A stretch of DNA of 64,000 nucleotides from Rhizobacter sp. Root404 (GTDB lineage: Bacteria > Pseudomonadota > Gammaproteobacteria > Burkholderiales > Burkholderiaceae_C). The notes below the pieces were generated by a model. That model saw only the letters and a program-made list of their open reading frames with translations. It ran no database searches and was not told the DNA's origin. The stretch is taken from NCBI RefSeq assembly GCF_001425865.1, contig NZ_LMDS01000004.1, positions 127,515 through 191,514 on the forward strand. The letters are read 5' to 3'. Positions 14,790 through 23,695 of the stretch are shown here, piece by piece (positions within the stretch are counted from its first letter, which is position 1; each line of letters begins with the position of its first letter). Made by a program: the position numbers and the translations under genes.

Positions 14790-15842
14790 TCAGTACGGGA
14801 AAGGCCAGCGCCGGAAGGCGCCCTTGAGGATGGCGATGCGGTGCATCAGTCCCTTCGGCTCGAACAGCAGGAACAGGATCACGATGCCGCCGAGCAGCAC
14901 GTTCATGCCCGCGAACACGAAGTCCTGGCCGATCGACGGCAGCACGGTGATGAGCGCCGGGCCGAGCGTGACGACGCCCTCGCGCGCCAGCTGGATCAGC
15001 ACCGTGCCGACGAGCGCGCCGACGATCGAGCCGAGGCCGCCGACGATCATCATCGCGATCAACCAGATCGAGTTAAACAGCGTGAACTGCTCGACCGAGA
15101 CATGACGCAGCGCGACGACCCAGAGGCTGCCCGCGATGCCGCCGTAGAACGCGCCGACGAGGAACGCGCGCATCTTCGCGACGAGCACGTCGATGCCCAT
15201 CATCCCGGCGGCCACGTCGTCGTCGCGCACCGCCTCGAAGGCCCGGCCGTGCCGGGAGCGAACGATGCCGAACGCGCCGGCCAGCATCACGATCAGCACC
15301 GCCAGCGTCAGGTAGTACAGCGCGACGTCGTTCTCGAGGCTGATGCCGAAGATCGCCACGTCCTCGATGTGCACGCCGCCCGCGCCGCCGAACCACGCCG
15401 CCGGCAGGTTCAGGATCAGGAACTGGAACAGCGCCTGCGCGGCCAGCGTCGTCAGCGCCAGATAGAAGCCCTTGATGCGCGCGGCGGACAATCCGAAGAG
15501 CGCGCCGAACGCCGCGGCCGACATGCCGCCGAACAGGATGGCCGGCAGCACCGGCCAGTGCCAGTAGCCGATCGCGATCGCGCAGCCGAACGCGCCGACG
15601 CCCATGAAGGCCGATTGCCCGAGATTGATCTGGCCCGCGTAGCCGGTGCAGATCTGCAGGCCCATCACGGCGATGGCGGTGATGAACATCGAATAGCAGA
15701 TGTTGACCCAGCGCCCGCCGACGAACGCGGGCAGCACGAGCAGCAGCGCCAGGAACGCGAGCAGCGCGGCCAGCTGCCACTTGGTGCGCACCAGCGAGCG
15801 GTCGGCCGCGTAGCGGGTGAAGAAGATGCCGGACGGGTCCAT
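14790..15842 (-). CDS. Liv-type ABC transporter permease (LivM class)
   Basis: The 350-residue inner-membrane permease has about nine or ten helices and LivM hallmarks: GYAGQINLGQSAFMGVGAF near the N-terminus, GRAFEAVRDDDVAAGMMGI (the EAA-like cytoplasmic loop that contacts the ATPase), and GGLGSIVGALVG. The start ATG overlaps the stop of the upstream permease gene by one base (TGATG), which indicates translational coupling. It is part of the 13-gene acyl-CoA operon. Confidence 0.92.
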   Translation of the reverse strand: MDPSGIFFTRYAADRSLVRTKWQLAALLAFLALLLVLPAFVGGRWVNICYSMFITAIAVMGLQICTGYAGQINLGQSAFMGVGAFGCAIAIGYWHWPVLPAILFGGMSAAAFGALFGLSAARIKGFYLALTTLAAQALFQFLILNLPAAWFGGAGGVHIEDVAIFGISLENDVALYYLTLAVLIVMLAGAFGIVRSRHGRAFEAVRDDDVAAGMMGIDVLVAKMRAFLVGAFYGGIAGSLWVVALRHVSVEQFTLFNSIWLIAMMIVGGLGSIVGALVGTVLIQLAREGVVTLGPALITVLPSIGQDFVFAGMNVLLGGIVILFLLFEPKGLMHRIAILKGAFRRWPFPY

Positions 15843-16726
15843 CAGACTCTTTCGATGCTGCGCCAGCCGAACAGGCCGGTCGGTCGGACGAACAGCATCA
15901 GCAGCATGAACACGTACGGCACGATGCCGGACGCCGCGCCGCCGATGAGCGGGTCGACATAGGCCGCGACGAGCGTCTGCAGGATGCCCATGATCGCGCC
16001 GGCCAGCAGCAGGCCGAGGATCGATTCCAGGCCCGCGAACAGCGCCACCGGCAGCGCGGCCAGGCCGATCTCCGCGGAGACGAGGCTGAGCGTGCGGCCG
16101 TTCAGGTAGACGATCGCGCCGACGGTGCTGATGACGGCGCCCAGCATCCACGCCAGCGTGGTCGCGCGCTTGACCGAGATGCCCATCGCGATGGCGGTCT
16201 GGGGGTCCTCCGCCACCGCGGTCAGCGTGAGGCCGAAGCGAGACCGGTTGAAGAACCACCACAGCCCGATCGCCAGCACGGCCGTGAAGCCGGCGCCCAC
16301 GACCAGGGAGGTGGGGAAGATGAAGTCGCCGGCGATGATCGGGGCGACCGGCAGCAGCGCCGGGAACTGGCGTTCCGTGGAGCCCCAGATGACGAGGATC
16401 AGCCCGCGGATCAGGATCACCAGGCCGACCGTGACCATCACCATCGAGAACACCGACTCGCCGATCAGCCGCGTGAAGAACAACCGCTCGATGAGGTAGC
16501 CGAACGCGATCGCGCTGACGAAGGCCAGCACCAGCGCGATCGGCGTCGGCAGGCCCAGGCCGAGCGTCAGTGTCCAGACCGTGAACGCGCCGACCAGCAT
16601 CAGCTCGCCCTGCGCGAAGTTGAAGACCTTGCTGGCGCGGTAGATCACGACGAAGCCCAGCGCCAGCAAGGCGTAGAGCTGGCCGAGCAAGACGCCGTTC
16701 AGCACGTAGTTCAGGAAGTCGTTCAT
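15842..16726 (-). CDS. Liv-type ABC transporter permease (LivH class)
   Basis: The 294-residue inner-membrane permease has about eight helices and LivH hallmarks: NGVLLGQLYALLALGFVVIY, FNFAQGELMLVGAF, and the cytoplasmic EAA-like loop AVAEDPQTAIAMGISV. The start ATG overlaps the stop of the ligase gene by 4 nt (ATGA). Together with the other permease it forms the membrane channel of the importer. Confidence 0.92.
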   Translation of the reverse strand: MNDFLNYVLNGVLLGQLYALLALGFVVIYRASKVFNFAQGELMLVGAFTVWTLTLGLGLPTPIALVLAFVSAIAFGYLIERLFFTRLIGESVFSMVMVTVGLVILIRGLILVIWGSTERQFPALLPVAPIIAGDFIFPTSLVVGAGFTAVLAIGLWWFFNRSRFGLTLTAVAEDPQTAIAMGISVKRATTLAWMLGAVISTVGAIVYLNGRTLSLVSAEIGLAALPVALFAGLESILGLLLAGAIMGILQTLVAAYVDPLIGGAASGIVPYVFMLLMLFVRPTGLFGWRSIERV

Positions 16727-18693
16727 GGCTGCATCTCCAGCGCCTCGGCGTCGACATCGCCGATCCGCACGCTCGCGGCCAGAACGCCGCTGCGGCCGTC
16801 CTGGTACTTCACGGGGATCGCGACGTCCACGGTCGAGAGACCCGTGTACAGCCCGTCGACCAGCGCGCGGTAGCGCTCCTCGATGAACTCGCGCTTGAGC
16901 TTGCGGGTGCGGGTCAGCTCGCCTTCGTCGGCGTCCAGCGGCTTGGGCAGGTTGGCGAAGCGCCGGACCTTGGCATTTCCCGGCAGGCGCGCATTGACCT
17001 GCGCGATCTCGAGCGCGATCTGCGTCAGCACCTCGGGCTTCTGCGACAGGTCGGTGAAGGTCGTGAAGCCCAGGTTGCGCTGCTCGGCCCAGCGGGCGAA
17101 CACGACGTCGTCGATGTTGACGAGCGCCGTGACGAAGCCGTGGCGGGCGTCGCCGATCACCAGCACCTCCTTGATGTACGGCGAGAAGCGCAGGCGGATC
17201 TCGATGTACTGCTTGGGATAGCGCTCGCCTGTCGTCAGCGCGCTCATGTGCTCGAGGCGGTCGTAGTAGACGAGTGCGCCGGCCGGCGTGCGGCTCACGG
17301 CGTCGCCGGTGCGGAACCACTCGCCGTCGAACTTCTCGGCCGTCTTGTCGGGGCGGTTCCAGTAGCCGGCGAAGCCGAGGCCGGCGCGCAGCTGCAGTTC
17401 GCCTTCGTCGGTGATGCGGTACTCGAGCGGCCCGGCCATCCGCGTGGCGTCGACGCAGGGCGTGCCCACCGATTCGGGGTCGTAGCTGTCGCCGACGTGT
17501 GCCGAGACGAGGCCGTACTCGCTGCAGCCGTAGATGTTGCGCATGCGCACGCCCATCGCCGCGAACAGGCGCACGACGTCGGGCGCGGTGGCGGCGCCGC
17601 CGGTCATCGCGATGCGCACGCGCTTCAGGCCGAGCTGGTCGCGCAGCGGCCCGAGCACCAGCATCTCGGCGAGCGGCAGCAGCAGGCGGGGCCAGCGCGG
17701 CGGCTCGCGGCCTTCGATGCGCGCCACGTGGACGGCGCGCCCGATGCCCAGGCCCCACTTCACCATCGCCTGCCGCACCGGGCCCGCGTCGATCATGCGG
17801 GTGTGGACGCCCGCGGCCAGGCTCTCCCACTGGCGCGGGCCGAGGAACAGCACGTCGACCGCCAGCTCGCGGATGGCCTCCTGCACCTGGTCGGGCCGCT
17901 CGGCGAAGTTGACGCGCAGCGGCAGCATCATTCCCATCACCACGCCGACCCACTGCTCGGTGATCCACGACAGCGGCACGTACGAAAGGTACTCGCCGTG
18001 CGGCTCGACCTGCAGCGCCTTCTGGAACTGCTCGGCGCAACCGAGCAACGCGCGGTGCGTGGTGATCACGCCTTTCGGGTTGCCGGTGGTGCCCGAGGTG
18101 TACGCCAGCAACGCGATGTCGTCCGCCTGGCCGGCTGCGATGCAGGCGTCCACGCGTCCGGGTTCGGCGAGCCGCAGCGCCGCCCCCGACTCGATCATCT
18201 GCTCGAGGCTGCGCAGCGCGGGATCGCGGTAAGCCTGCATCCCGCCCGGCTCCCAGTAGACGACGTGCGCCAGGCCGTCGAGCCCGGCAGCGACCGGCAG
18301 CGCCTTGTCGACCTGCTCCTGGTCGTCGGCGAAGATGCAGACCGCCTGCGAATCGGTGGCGATGTAGCGAAGCTCCTGCTCCGAGGCGTCCGGGTACAGC
18401 GTCACGGTCTTGGCGCCGATCGCCATCGCGGCCCACTCGGCCCAGAAGATCTCGGGCCGGTTCTCGCCGATCAGCATCACGGTGTCGCCAGCCTTCGCGC
18501 CGAGCGCGAGCAGGCCGAACGCGATGCCCACCGTCCGGTCGTGGATCTGCGCCCAGTTGAACTCGCGCCAGATCCCGCGGCACTTGTAGCGGTGCCCGAC
18601 GAGCCGGGCACGTTCGCGGGCGTTGTGCGCGAGCCATTGCGGTACGGTTCGCGGACCGTCGCTCGACAGGCTTGAAGCATCGCGCGCGCTCAA
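16723..18693 (-). CDS. Long-chain-type AMP-dependent acyl-CoA ligase
   Basis: The 656-residue ANL enzyme is of the FadD15/long-chain type. It has the P-loop YTSGTTGNPKG, the aromatic motif YGCSEYG, FRTGDAV, and a C-terminal KLKREFIEERY segment typical of long-chain synthetases. It activates an acid to acyl-CoA. The start is a TTG at 18693 with GGGAG just upstream, overlapping the stop of the ATPase gene by 4 nt (TTGA). It is set between an ABC ATPase and its permeases, so import and activation are translationally linked, suggesting vectorial activation of the substrate (inference). The longer open frame upstream is a shadow. Confidence 0.88.
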   Translation of the reverse strand: MSARDASSLSSDGPRTVPQWLAHNARERARLVGHRYKCRGIWREFNWAQIHDRTVGIAFGLLALGAKAGDTVMLIGENRPEIFWAEWAAMAIGAKTVTLYPDASEQELRYIATDSQAVCIFADDQEQVDKALPVAAGLDGLAHVVYWEPGGMQAYRDPALRSLEQMIESGAALRLAEPGRVDACIAAGQADDIALLAYTSGTTGNPKGVITTHRALLGCAEQFQKALQVEPHGEYLSYVPLSWITEQWVGVVMGMMLPLRVNFAERPDQVQEAIRELAVDVLFLGPRQWESLAAGVHTRMIDAGPVRQAMVKWGLGIGRAVHVARIEGREPPRWPRLLLPLAEMLVLGPLRDQLGLKRVRIAMTGGAATAPDVVRLFAAMGVRMRNIYGCSEYGLVSAHVGDSYDPESVGTPCVDATRMAGPLEYRITDEGELQLRAGLGFAGYWNRPDKTAEKFDGEWFRTGDAVSRTPAGALVYYDRLEHMSALTTGERYPKQYIEIRLRFSPYIKEVLVIGDARHGFVTALVNIDDVVFARWAEQRNLGFTTFTDLSQKPEVLTQIALEIAQVNARLPGNAKVRRFANLPKPLDADEGELTRTRKLKREFIEERYRALVDGLYTGLSTVDVAIPVKYQDGRSGVLAASVRIGDVDAEALEMQP

Positions 18694-19511
18694 TGGCCGC
18701 TCCCGAGGTAAGCGGCGATCACACCGGCGTCGCGCTGAACTTCCGCCGGGGTGCCGTCGGCGATCTTGCGGCCGAAGTTCAGCACCGCGACCCGGTCGGC
18801 GATGTCCATCACCACGCCCATGTCGTGCTCGACCAGCACGACCGGCGTCTGCTTGAACTCGCGAATGTCGAGGATGAAGCGGGCGAGGTCTTCCTTCTCC
18901 TCGGCGTTCATCCCGGCCATCGGTTCGTCCAGCAGAAGCACCTTCGGCTCCATCGCGAGCGCGCGGCCCAGGTCGACGCGCTTGCGCATGCCGTAGCCCA
19001 GCGTGCCGACCGGCTGGTGACGGATGTGCTCGATCTCCAGGAAGTCGATGATCTCCTCGGCGACCGCGCGGTGCGACACTTCCTCGCGCTGCGCGAACGG
19101 CCACCATGCGAAGGCCTCGAGCAGCGTGGTGCGCATGTGCGCGTAGCGGCCGATCAGGATGTTGTCGAGCACGCTCATGTGCGCCAGCAGGTGCGTGCCC
19201 TGGAACGTGCGCGCCACGCCGGCCGCGGCGATCCGGTGCACCGGCCAGCGCGTCACGTCCTGCCCGGCGTAGTGCACCGCGCCGGCCTGAGGGTGATAGA
19301 AGCCCGAGAGCACGTTGAGGAACGAGCTCTTGCCTGCGCCGTTCGGGCCGATCAGCGCGACCAGTTCGCCGGGGCGCACGCCGATCGACACGCCCTCGAG
19401 CGCCGTGACGCCGCCGAAGCGCAGCGTGACCGAGCGCGCCTCGAGCACGTGAGCCTCGCCGACCGGTGCGGCGGCGACATGCGGCGATGCTTGCAGCGTG
19501 GCCATCGTCAT
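18690..19511 (-). CDS. Liv-type ABC transporter ATP-binding protein (LivG class)
   Basis: The 273-residue ATPase has Walker A GPNGAGKSS (55-63), Walker B VLLLDEP followed by MAGMN, and the LivG-type VARTFQGTHL. The signature region reads LGYGMRK, a degenerate form usual in LivG proteins. About 20 extra residues precede the domain. The ATG at 19511 overlaps the stop of the acyl-CoA dehydrogenase gene by one base. It pairs with the second ATPase encoded at 12701-13507. Confidence 0.92.
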   Translation of the reverse strand: MTMATLQASPHVAAAPVGEAHVLEARSVTLRFGGVTALEGVSIGVRPGELVALIGPNGAGKSSFLNVLSGFYHPQAGAVHYAGQDVTRWPVHRIAAAGVARTFQGTHLLAHMSVLDNILIGRYAHMRTTLLEAFAWWPFAQREEVSHRAVAEEIIDFLEIEHIRHQPVGTLGYGMRKRVDLGRALAMEPKVLLLDEPMAGMNAEEKEDLARFILDIREFKQTPVVLVEHDMGVVMDIADRVAVLNFGRKIADGTPAEVQRDAGVIAAYLGSGH

Positions 19512-20665
19512 CACAGCGCGCGAGCGATCAGCTCTTTCATGATCTCGTTGGTGCCGCCGAAGATCCGCATCACGCGGGCGTCGGCGTACATCCGCGCGAT
19601 CGGCACCTCGTTCATGTAGCCGGCGCCGCCGAACAGCTGCAGGCATGAATCGACCACCTCGCCGTAGGTCTGCGTGACCCACCACTTGGCCATCGACGCG
19701 GTGGTGCCGTCGAGCGAGCCGTCGATCAGGCGACGGATGACGTCGTCGACGAAGACGCGCGCCACCTCGGTCCGCGTGCTCGCCTCGGCCAGCTGGAAGC
19801 GGGTGTTCTGCAGCTCGATCAGCGGCTTGCCGAAGACCTGGCGCTGCTTGCACCAGTCCACCGTGAGCGCGACGGCGCGCTCCATCAGCGCCGCCGAGTA
19901 GACGCCGATCAAGGCGCGCTCGTAGGGCAGCTGGTCCATCAGCTGGTACATGCCGCGGCCCTCGGCGTCGCCTAGCAGGTTGGCGGCCGGCACGCGGCAA
20001 TCATCGAAGAACAGCTCGCAGGTGTCCTGCGCGTGCATGCCGATCTTGTCGAGCACCTGGCCGCAGCGAAAGCCGGGCGTCGCGTGCGGGTCCATCAGCA
20101 GCAGCGAGACGCCTTTGGAGCCGGCCGCCGGATCGGTCTTCGCCACCAGCACCAGCAGCCCCATGTTGAGCGCGTTGGAGATGTAGGTCTTCGAGCCGTT
20201 GACGACGTAGTGGTCGCCGTCGAGCACCGCGGTCGTGCGGATGCCCTTGAGGTCGGAACCGGCACCGGGCTCGGTCATCGCGATCGCACCGATGCAGTCG
20301 CCCGCGGCCATCTTCGGCAGCCAGTGCGCCTTCTGCGCCTCGGTGCCGCACGCGAGCACGTAGTGCGCGACGATCGCATGGACCATGCGCCCGGCGGCGA
20401 AGCCCATCTCCGGCGACTCGGCCAGCGCGCGGTAGATCGCGACCTCGTGCCCGAAATCGCCGTCCATGCCGCCGTACGCGCCCGGCACGTCGGTCAGCAG
20501 CAGGCCCAGTTCGCCGGCCCGTTGCCACGCCGACTTGTCGACCCGGTGCTGGGCGCGCCAGCGCGCGTCGTTCGGTTCGATGGCCTCGCGCACGAAGCGG
20601 CGCGCCGTGTCGGCCAGCAGCTCGTGGCCTTCGCTCATCCAGGCGGGGCGGGTGGTGGTATCCAT
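19511..20665 (-). CDS. Acyl-CoA dehydrogenase
   Basis: The 384-residue flavoenzyme catalyses alpha-beta oxidation of an acyl-CoA and passes electrons to ETF. It shows the FAD segment AMTEPGAGSDL (129-139) and the C-terminal RIFGGTNEIMKEL. The MCAD-type catalytic Glu (YEGT) is Gly here; instead Glu 249 in LPYERALIG matches the helix-G base used by isovaleryl-CoA and long-chain dehydrogenases, so the enzyme should be active with that geometry (inference). The ATG at 20665 was chosen; an in-frame ORF extension of 11 residues upstream lacks support. It follows the SDR gene by 13 nt. Confidence 0.92.
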   Translation of the reverse strand: MDTTTRPAWMSEGHELLADTARRFVREAIEPNDARWRAQHRVDKSAWQRAGELGLLLTDVPGAYGGMDGDFGHEVAIYRALAESPEMGFAAGRMVHAIVAHYVLACGTEAQKAHWLPKMAAGDCIGAIAMTEPGAGSDLKGIRTTAVLDGDHYVVNGSKTYISNALNMGLLVLVAKTDPAAGSKGVSLLLMDPHATPGFRCGQVLDKIGMHAQDTCELFFDDCRVPAANLLGDAEGRGMYQLMDQLPYERALIGVYSAALMERAVALTVDWCKQRQVFGKPLIELQNTRFQLAEASTRTEVARVFVDDVIRRLIDGSLDGTTASMAKWWVTQTYGEVVDSCLQLFGGAGYMNEVPIARMYADARVMRIFGGTNEIMKELIARAL

Positions 20666-20678
20666 GACGTCCGCGACC

Positions 20679-21506
20679 TCAGCCCATCGTGAACCCACCG
20701 CCGCAGACGATCGTCTGGCCGGAGATGTAGTTCGATTCGGGGATGCAGAACAGGTAGACCGCGCCCGCGGCTTCCGCCGGCGTGCCGCCGCGGCCCAGCG
20801 GGACGCCCGACTCGATCGTCTTCAGCAGGCCCGGGTTGATGCCGACCTTGATGTCGCGGCCCTCGATCGTCACGGACGTGTCGGCCTCGGTCGCCTCGGT
20901 GAGTCGGGTGCGGATGAAGCCGTAGGCCACGGTGTTGACGTTGACCAGCATGCGGCCCCATTCCTTCGACAGCGTCTTGGTCAGGCCCGTGATGCCGGCC
21001 TTGGCCACTGCGTAGTTGGCCTGGCCCGCGTTGCCGCCCAGGCCCGCGATCGACGAGATGTTGACGACCTTTCGGAACACCGCCCGGCCCTCGGCCGCCT
21101 CGGCCTTGTGCAGCGCGCGGATCACCGGCTGCGCGGCGCGCAGGATGCGGAACGGCGCGGTGAGGTGGCAATCGAGGATCGCGTACCACTGCTCGTCGGT
21201 CATCTTCTGGATCACCGCGTCCCAGGTGTAGCCGGCGTTGTTGACGATGATGTCGATGCCGCTGTAGGTGTCGACCGCGGTCTTGACGAAGCGCTCGGCG
21301 AAGTCGGGCGCCGTCACGCTGCCGACGCACACCGCGGCCTCGCCGCCCAGCGCGCGGATCTCCTGCGCGACCTGCTCCGCCGGCTCAGCGTCCAGGTCAT
21401 TGACGACCAGACGCGCGCCCTCCCCGGCCAGCTTGAGCGCGATTGCGCGGCCGATGCCGCGACCCGAACCGGTGACCATCGCCACCTTGCCTTGCAGTGT
21501 GCTCAT
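20679..21506 (-). CDS. Short-chain dehydrogenase/reductase (3-hydroxyacyl-CoA/3-oxoacyl type)
   Basis: The 275-residue SDR has the nucleotide site TGSGRGIG (12-19), NNAG (89-92), and the catalytic Ser 152, Tyr 165 and Lys 169 (YAVAK). In this operon it probably oxidises the 3-hydroxyacyl-CoA formed by the MaoC hydratase. The acidic residue after strand 2 (NDLD, about 37-39) favours NAD over NADP. Its ATG overlaps the stop of the MaoC gene upstream by 4 nt. Confidence 0.9.
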   Translation of the reverse strand: MSTLQGKVAMVTGSGRGIGRAIALKLAGEGARLVVNDLDAEPAEQVAQEIRALGGEAAVCVGSVTAPDFAERFVKTAVDTYSGIDIIVNNAGYTWDAVIQKMTDEQWYAILDCHLTAPFRILRAAQPVIRALHKAEAAEGRAVFRKVVNISSIAGLGGNAGQANYAVAKAGITGLTKTLSKEWGRMLVNVNTVAYGFIRTRLTEATEADTSVTIEGRDIKVGINPGLLKTIESGVPLGRGGTPAEAAGAVYLFCIPESNYISGQTIVCGGGFTMG

Positions 21507-21970
21507 CGCGCGGTATCTCCAGGTGCATCGAGCGCGATCCAGGCGTCGCCGATGATCTTCTTGTCGCCGTACTGGGTGGTCGTCGCGACTTCGACCCGCA
21601 CCAGCCGTTCGCCGGCGCGCTCGGCCTTCTCCGTCACGCGTCCGGTGCAGGTGAGCCGGTGGCCCAGGTGGGTGATGCCGGTGAAGCGCAGGTTGAGCTG
21701 GCGCAGGCAACGCTGCGGCACCCAGCCGGTCAGCAGGCGGCCGAGGTACGCGGCGGACAACATGCCCTGCGCGAACACGTCCGGCATGCCGGCGCGGCGC
21801 GCGACATCGATGTCGATGTGAATCGGGTTGTGATCGCCCGACGCGCCGGCGAACAGCGCGAGCGTCGTGCGGTTGATCGGTGGCAATTCGAGCGGCGGCA
21901 GCGCGTCGCCGACGCTGACGGCGTCGAACGCCGGGGCAGCCGGTGGCGCGGGGGAATGGCGTGCGTTCAT
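21503..21970 (-). CDS. MaoC-like (R)-specific hydratase, catalytic subunit
   Basis: The 155-residue single hot-dog protein has the hydratase-2 motif FAGASGDHNPIH, with catalytic Asp 46 and His 51. It should hydrate trans-2-enoyl-CoA. It lies next to a second small hot-dog protein of the MaoC N-terminal type, the arrangement seen in heterodimeric hydratases such as ChsH1/ChsH2 or HadAB. The pair is therefore probably one enzyme (inference). Six nt separate the two genes. Confidence 0.87.
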   Translation of the reverse strand: MNARHSPAPPAAPAFDAVSVGDALPPLELPPINRTTLALFAGASGDHNPIHIDIDVARRAGMPDVFAQGMLSAAYLGRLLTGWVPQRCLRQLNLRFTGITHLGHRLTCTGRVTEKAERAGERLVRVEVATTTQYGDKKIIGDAWIALDAPGDTAR

Positions 21971-21975
21971 CGGGG

Positions 21976-22419
21976 TCAGGTGTTGCGGTGCGCGATGCTG
22001 CTGCGCAGGTCGGCGACGTGCGCGCCGCGTTGGTCGGTGACCTTCACGGCCCGCACCACGAAGGTCAGCGCGCCGTTCTTCTTGTCGTAGACGTCCGCGA
22101 CATGCGACTCGAAGGTGAGCGTGTCGCCGGCGTACGCCATCCGGTGGTACGTGAAGCTCTGTTCGCCGTGCAGGATGCGCGTGAGGTCCATGCCGATCTC
22201 GTCCATCCACGCGAACGGATCGGGCTTTTCCATCTCGAGGCTGAACAGGAACGTGGGGGGCACCGGCAGTGAGGCGTGGCCGGCGGCGCGCGCCACGGCC
22301 TCGTCGGTGTAGACCGGATCGGTCTCGCCGATCGCCTTCGCGAAGAAGCGCAGGCGCCCCTTCTCCACTTCGGCGCGGCTGGCCGCGAACGCGCGGCCGA
22401 TGTGCTTGCTGTCGATCAT
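21976..22419 (-). CDS. MaoC N-terminal-domain (FAS1-type) hot-dog protein, probable hydratase partner
   Basis: The 147-residue protein has IGETDPVYTDEAVARAAG and PVPPTFLFSLE, then LHGEQSFTYHR, as in the FAS1_DH/MaoC-N domain. It lacks the D-x-N-P-x-H catalytic motif, so alone it is unlikely to be active and probably forms a heterodimer with the MaoC protein encoded next to it. The ATG lies 2 nt after the thiolase stop, with translational coupling likely. Confidence 0.85.
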   Translation of the reverse strand: MIDSKHIGRAFAASRAEVEKGRLRFFAKAIGETDPVYTDEAVARAAGHASLPVPPTFLFSLEMEKPDPFAWMDEIGMDLTRILHGEQSFTYHRMAYAGDTLTFESHVADVYDKKNGALTFVVRAVKVTDQRGAHVADLRSSIAHRNT

Positions 22420-22421
22420 CG

Positions 22422-23606
22422 TCAGGCCGCCTGGTACATCGTGACGACGCACGCGCCGCCGAGCCCGAGGTTGTGCTGCAGCGCCACCTTGGCGCCGGGC
22501 ACCTGGCGTGCCTCCGCCGTGCCGCGGAGTTGGTGCGTCAGTTCGTAGCACTGCGCGAGGCCGGTCGCGCCCAACGGGTGGCCCTTCGAGAGCAATCCGC
22601 CGGACGGGTTGGTGACGACGCGGCCACCGTACGTGTTGTCGCCGTCGTCGACGAACTTCTCGGCGCCGCCGGGCGGGCACAGCCCGAGCGCCTCGTAGCT
22701 GATGAGTTCGTTCTGCGCGAAGCAGTCGTGCAGCTCGACCACCTTCACGTCCAGCGGGCCGATGCCGGAAGCCTCGTACACCATCGCGGCGCAACGGCGC
22801 GCCATGTCATGGCCCACCACGTCCATCATGTCGCGCGATTCGAAGCTGATGGGCGTGTCGGTCGTCATCGCCTGCGCCGCGATCGCGACGTCGGCGCGCA
22901 GCCCGTGGCGGCGTGCGAAGGCCGGCGACACCAGGAGCGCTGCAGCCGCACCGCAGGTCGGCGGGCACGCCATCAGCCGGGTCATCACGCCGGGCCAGAG
23001 CGCGGGCGACTGCAGCACGTCGTCCTCGGTCAGCACGGTGCGCAGCAGCGCCAGCGGGTTGTTGGCGGCGTGCCGGCTCGCCTTGGCGCGGATCTTCGCG
23101 AAGGTGGCGAGCGGCGTACCGTACTTGCGCATGTGGCTCTGGCCGGCACCGCCGAAATACTTGAGCGCAAAGGGCACGTCCACGTCGCCAACGAGCTCGG
23201 CGGTGAGCGTGTCGAAGTCGACGAACGGCGTCGGCCGGTCGGGCCATGCGGAGCCGAGCGCGCCGCGCTGCATCTGCTCGAAGCCGAGCACCAGCACGCA
23301 CTCGGCCGCGCCGCCCTCGATGGCCTGGCGCGCGAGGAACAGCGCGGTCGAGCCGGTCGAGCAGTTGTTGTTCACGTTGACGATCGGCACGCCCGTCAGG
23401 CCGACGCCGTAGACCGCCTTCTGTCCGCAGGTGGAGTCGCCGTAGACATAGCCGGCGTAGACCTGCTGCACGAGCTCGTAGCCGACGCCCGCATCGGCCA
23501 GCGCCTGGCGCACCGCCGCCGCACCCATCACGTCGTAGGAGTCGCTCGCGCCGGGCTTCGCGAACTGCACCATTCCGACGCCCGCCACTCTCGCCTTGTG
23601 TTCCAT
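22422..23606 (-). CDS. Thiolase-family acetyl-CoA acetyltransferase (SCP-x/lipid-transfer type)
   Basis: The 394-residue thiolase-fold protein has nucleophile Cys 82 (NNNCSTGS), HDCF, GGLLSKGHPLGATG with the catalytic His, and GLGGACVV near the C-terminus with a second Cys. It resembles SCP-x and lipid-transfer thiolases more than FadA, a type used on branched or bulky acyl chains such as sterol side chains. It should release acetyl- or propionyl-CoA at the end of the cycle. It is the first gene of the 13-gene operon; its ATG follows AAAAAGGA and lies 36 nt from a palindromic operator. Confidence 0.88.
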   Translation of the reverse strand: MEHKARVAGVGMVQFAKPGASDSYDVMGAAAVRQALADAGVGYELVQQVYAGYVYGDSTCGQKAVYGVGLTGVPIVNVNNNCSTGSTALFLARQAIEGGAAECVLVLGFEQMQRGALGSAWPDRPTPFVDFDTLTAELVGDVDVPFALKYFGGAGQSHMRKYGTPLATFAKIRAKASRHAANNPLALLRTVLTEDDVLQSPALWPGVMTRLMACPPTCGAAAALLVSPAFARRHGLRADVAIAAQAMTTDTPISFESRDMMDVVGHDMARRCAAMVYEASGIGPLDVKVVELHDCFAQNELISYEALGLCPPGGAEKFVDDGDNTYGGRVVTNPSGGLLSKGHPLGATGLAQCYELTHQLRGTAEARQVPGAKVALQHNLGLGGACVVTMYQAA

Positions 23607-23641
23607 TGCCGCATCCTTTTTCTAATCTGAGGCAATGGTAC

Positions 23642-23655
23642 TTACCGGTCGGTAA
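23642..23655. promoter_or_regulatory. Palindromic operator, probable TetR binding site
   Basis: TTACCG-GT-CGGTAA is a perfect 6+6 bp inverted repeat with a 2-nt spacer. It lies in the 101-nt gap between the divergent thiolase operon and tetR, 52 nt from the tetR start. The ACCGGTCGGT core is like those of TetR-type acyl-CoA-responsive repressors. It overlaps the likely promoter of the thiolase operon (TTGGAC on the minus strand just upstream). Confidence 0.65.
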
Positions 23656-23695
23656 CTTTGTCCAATAGAAAACGTTCAGTAGTTTCCCGAGTACC

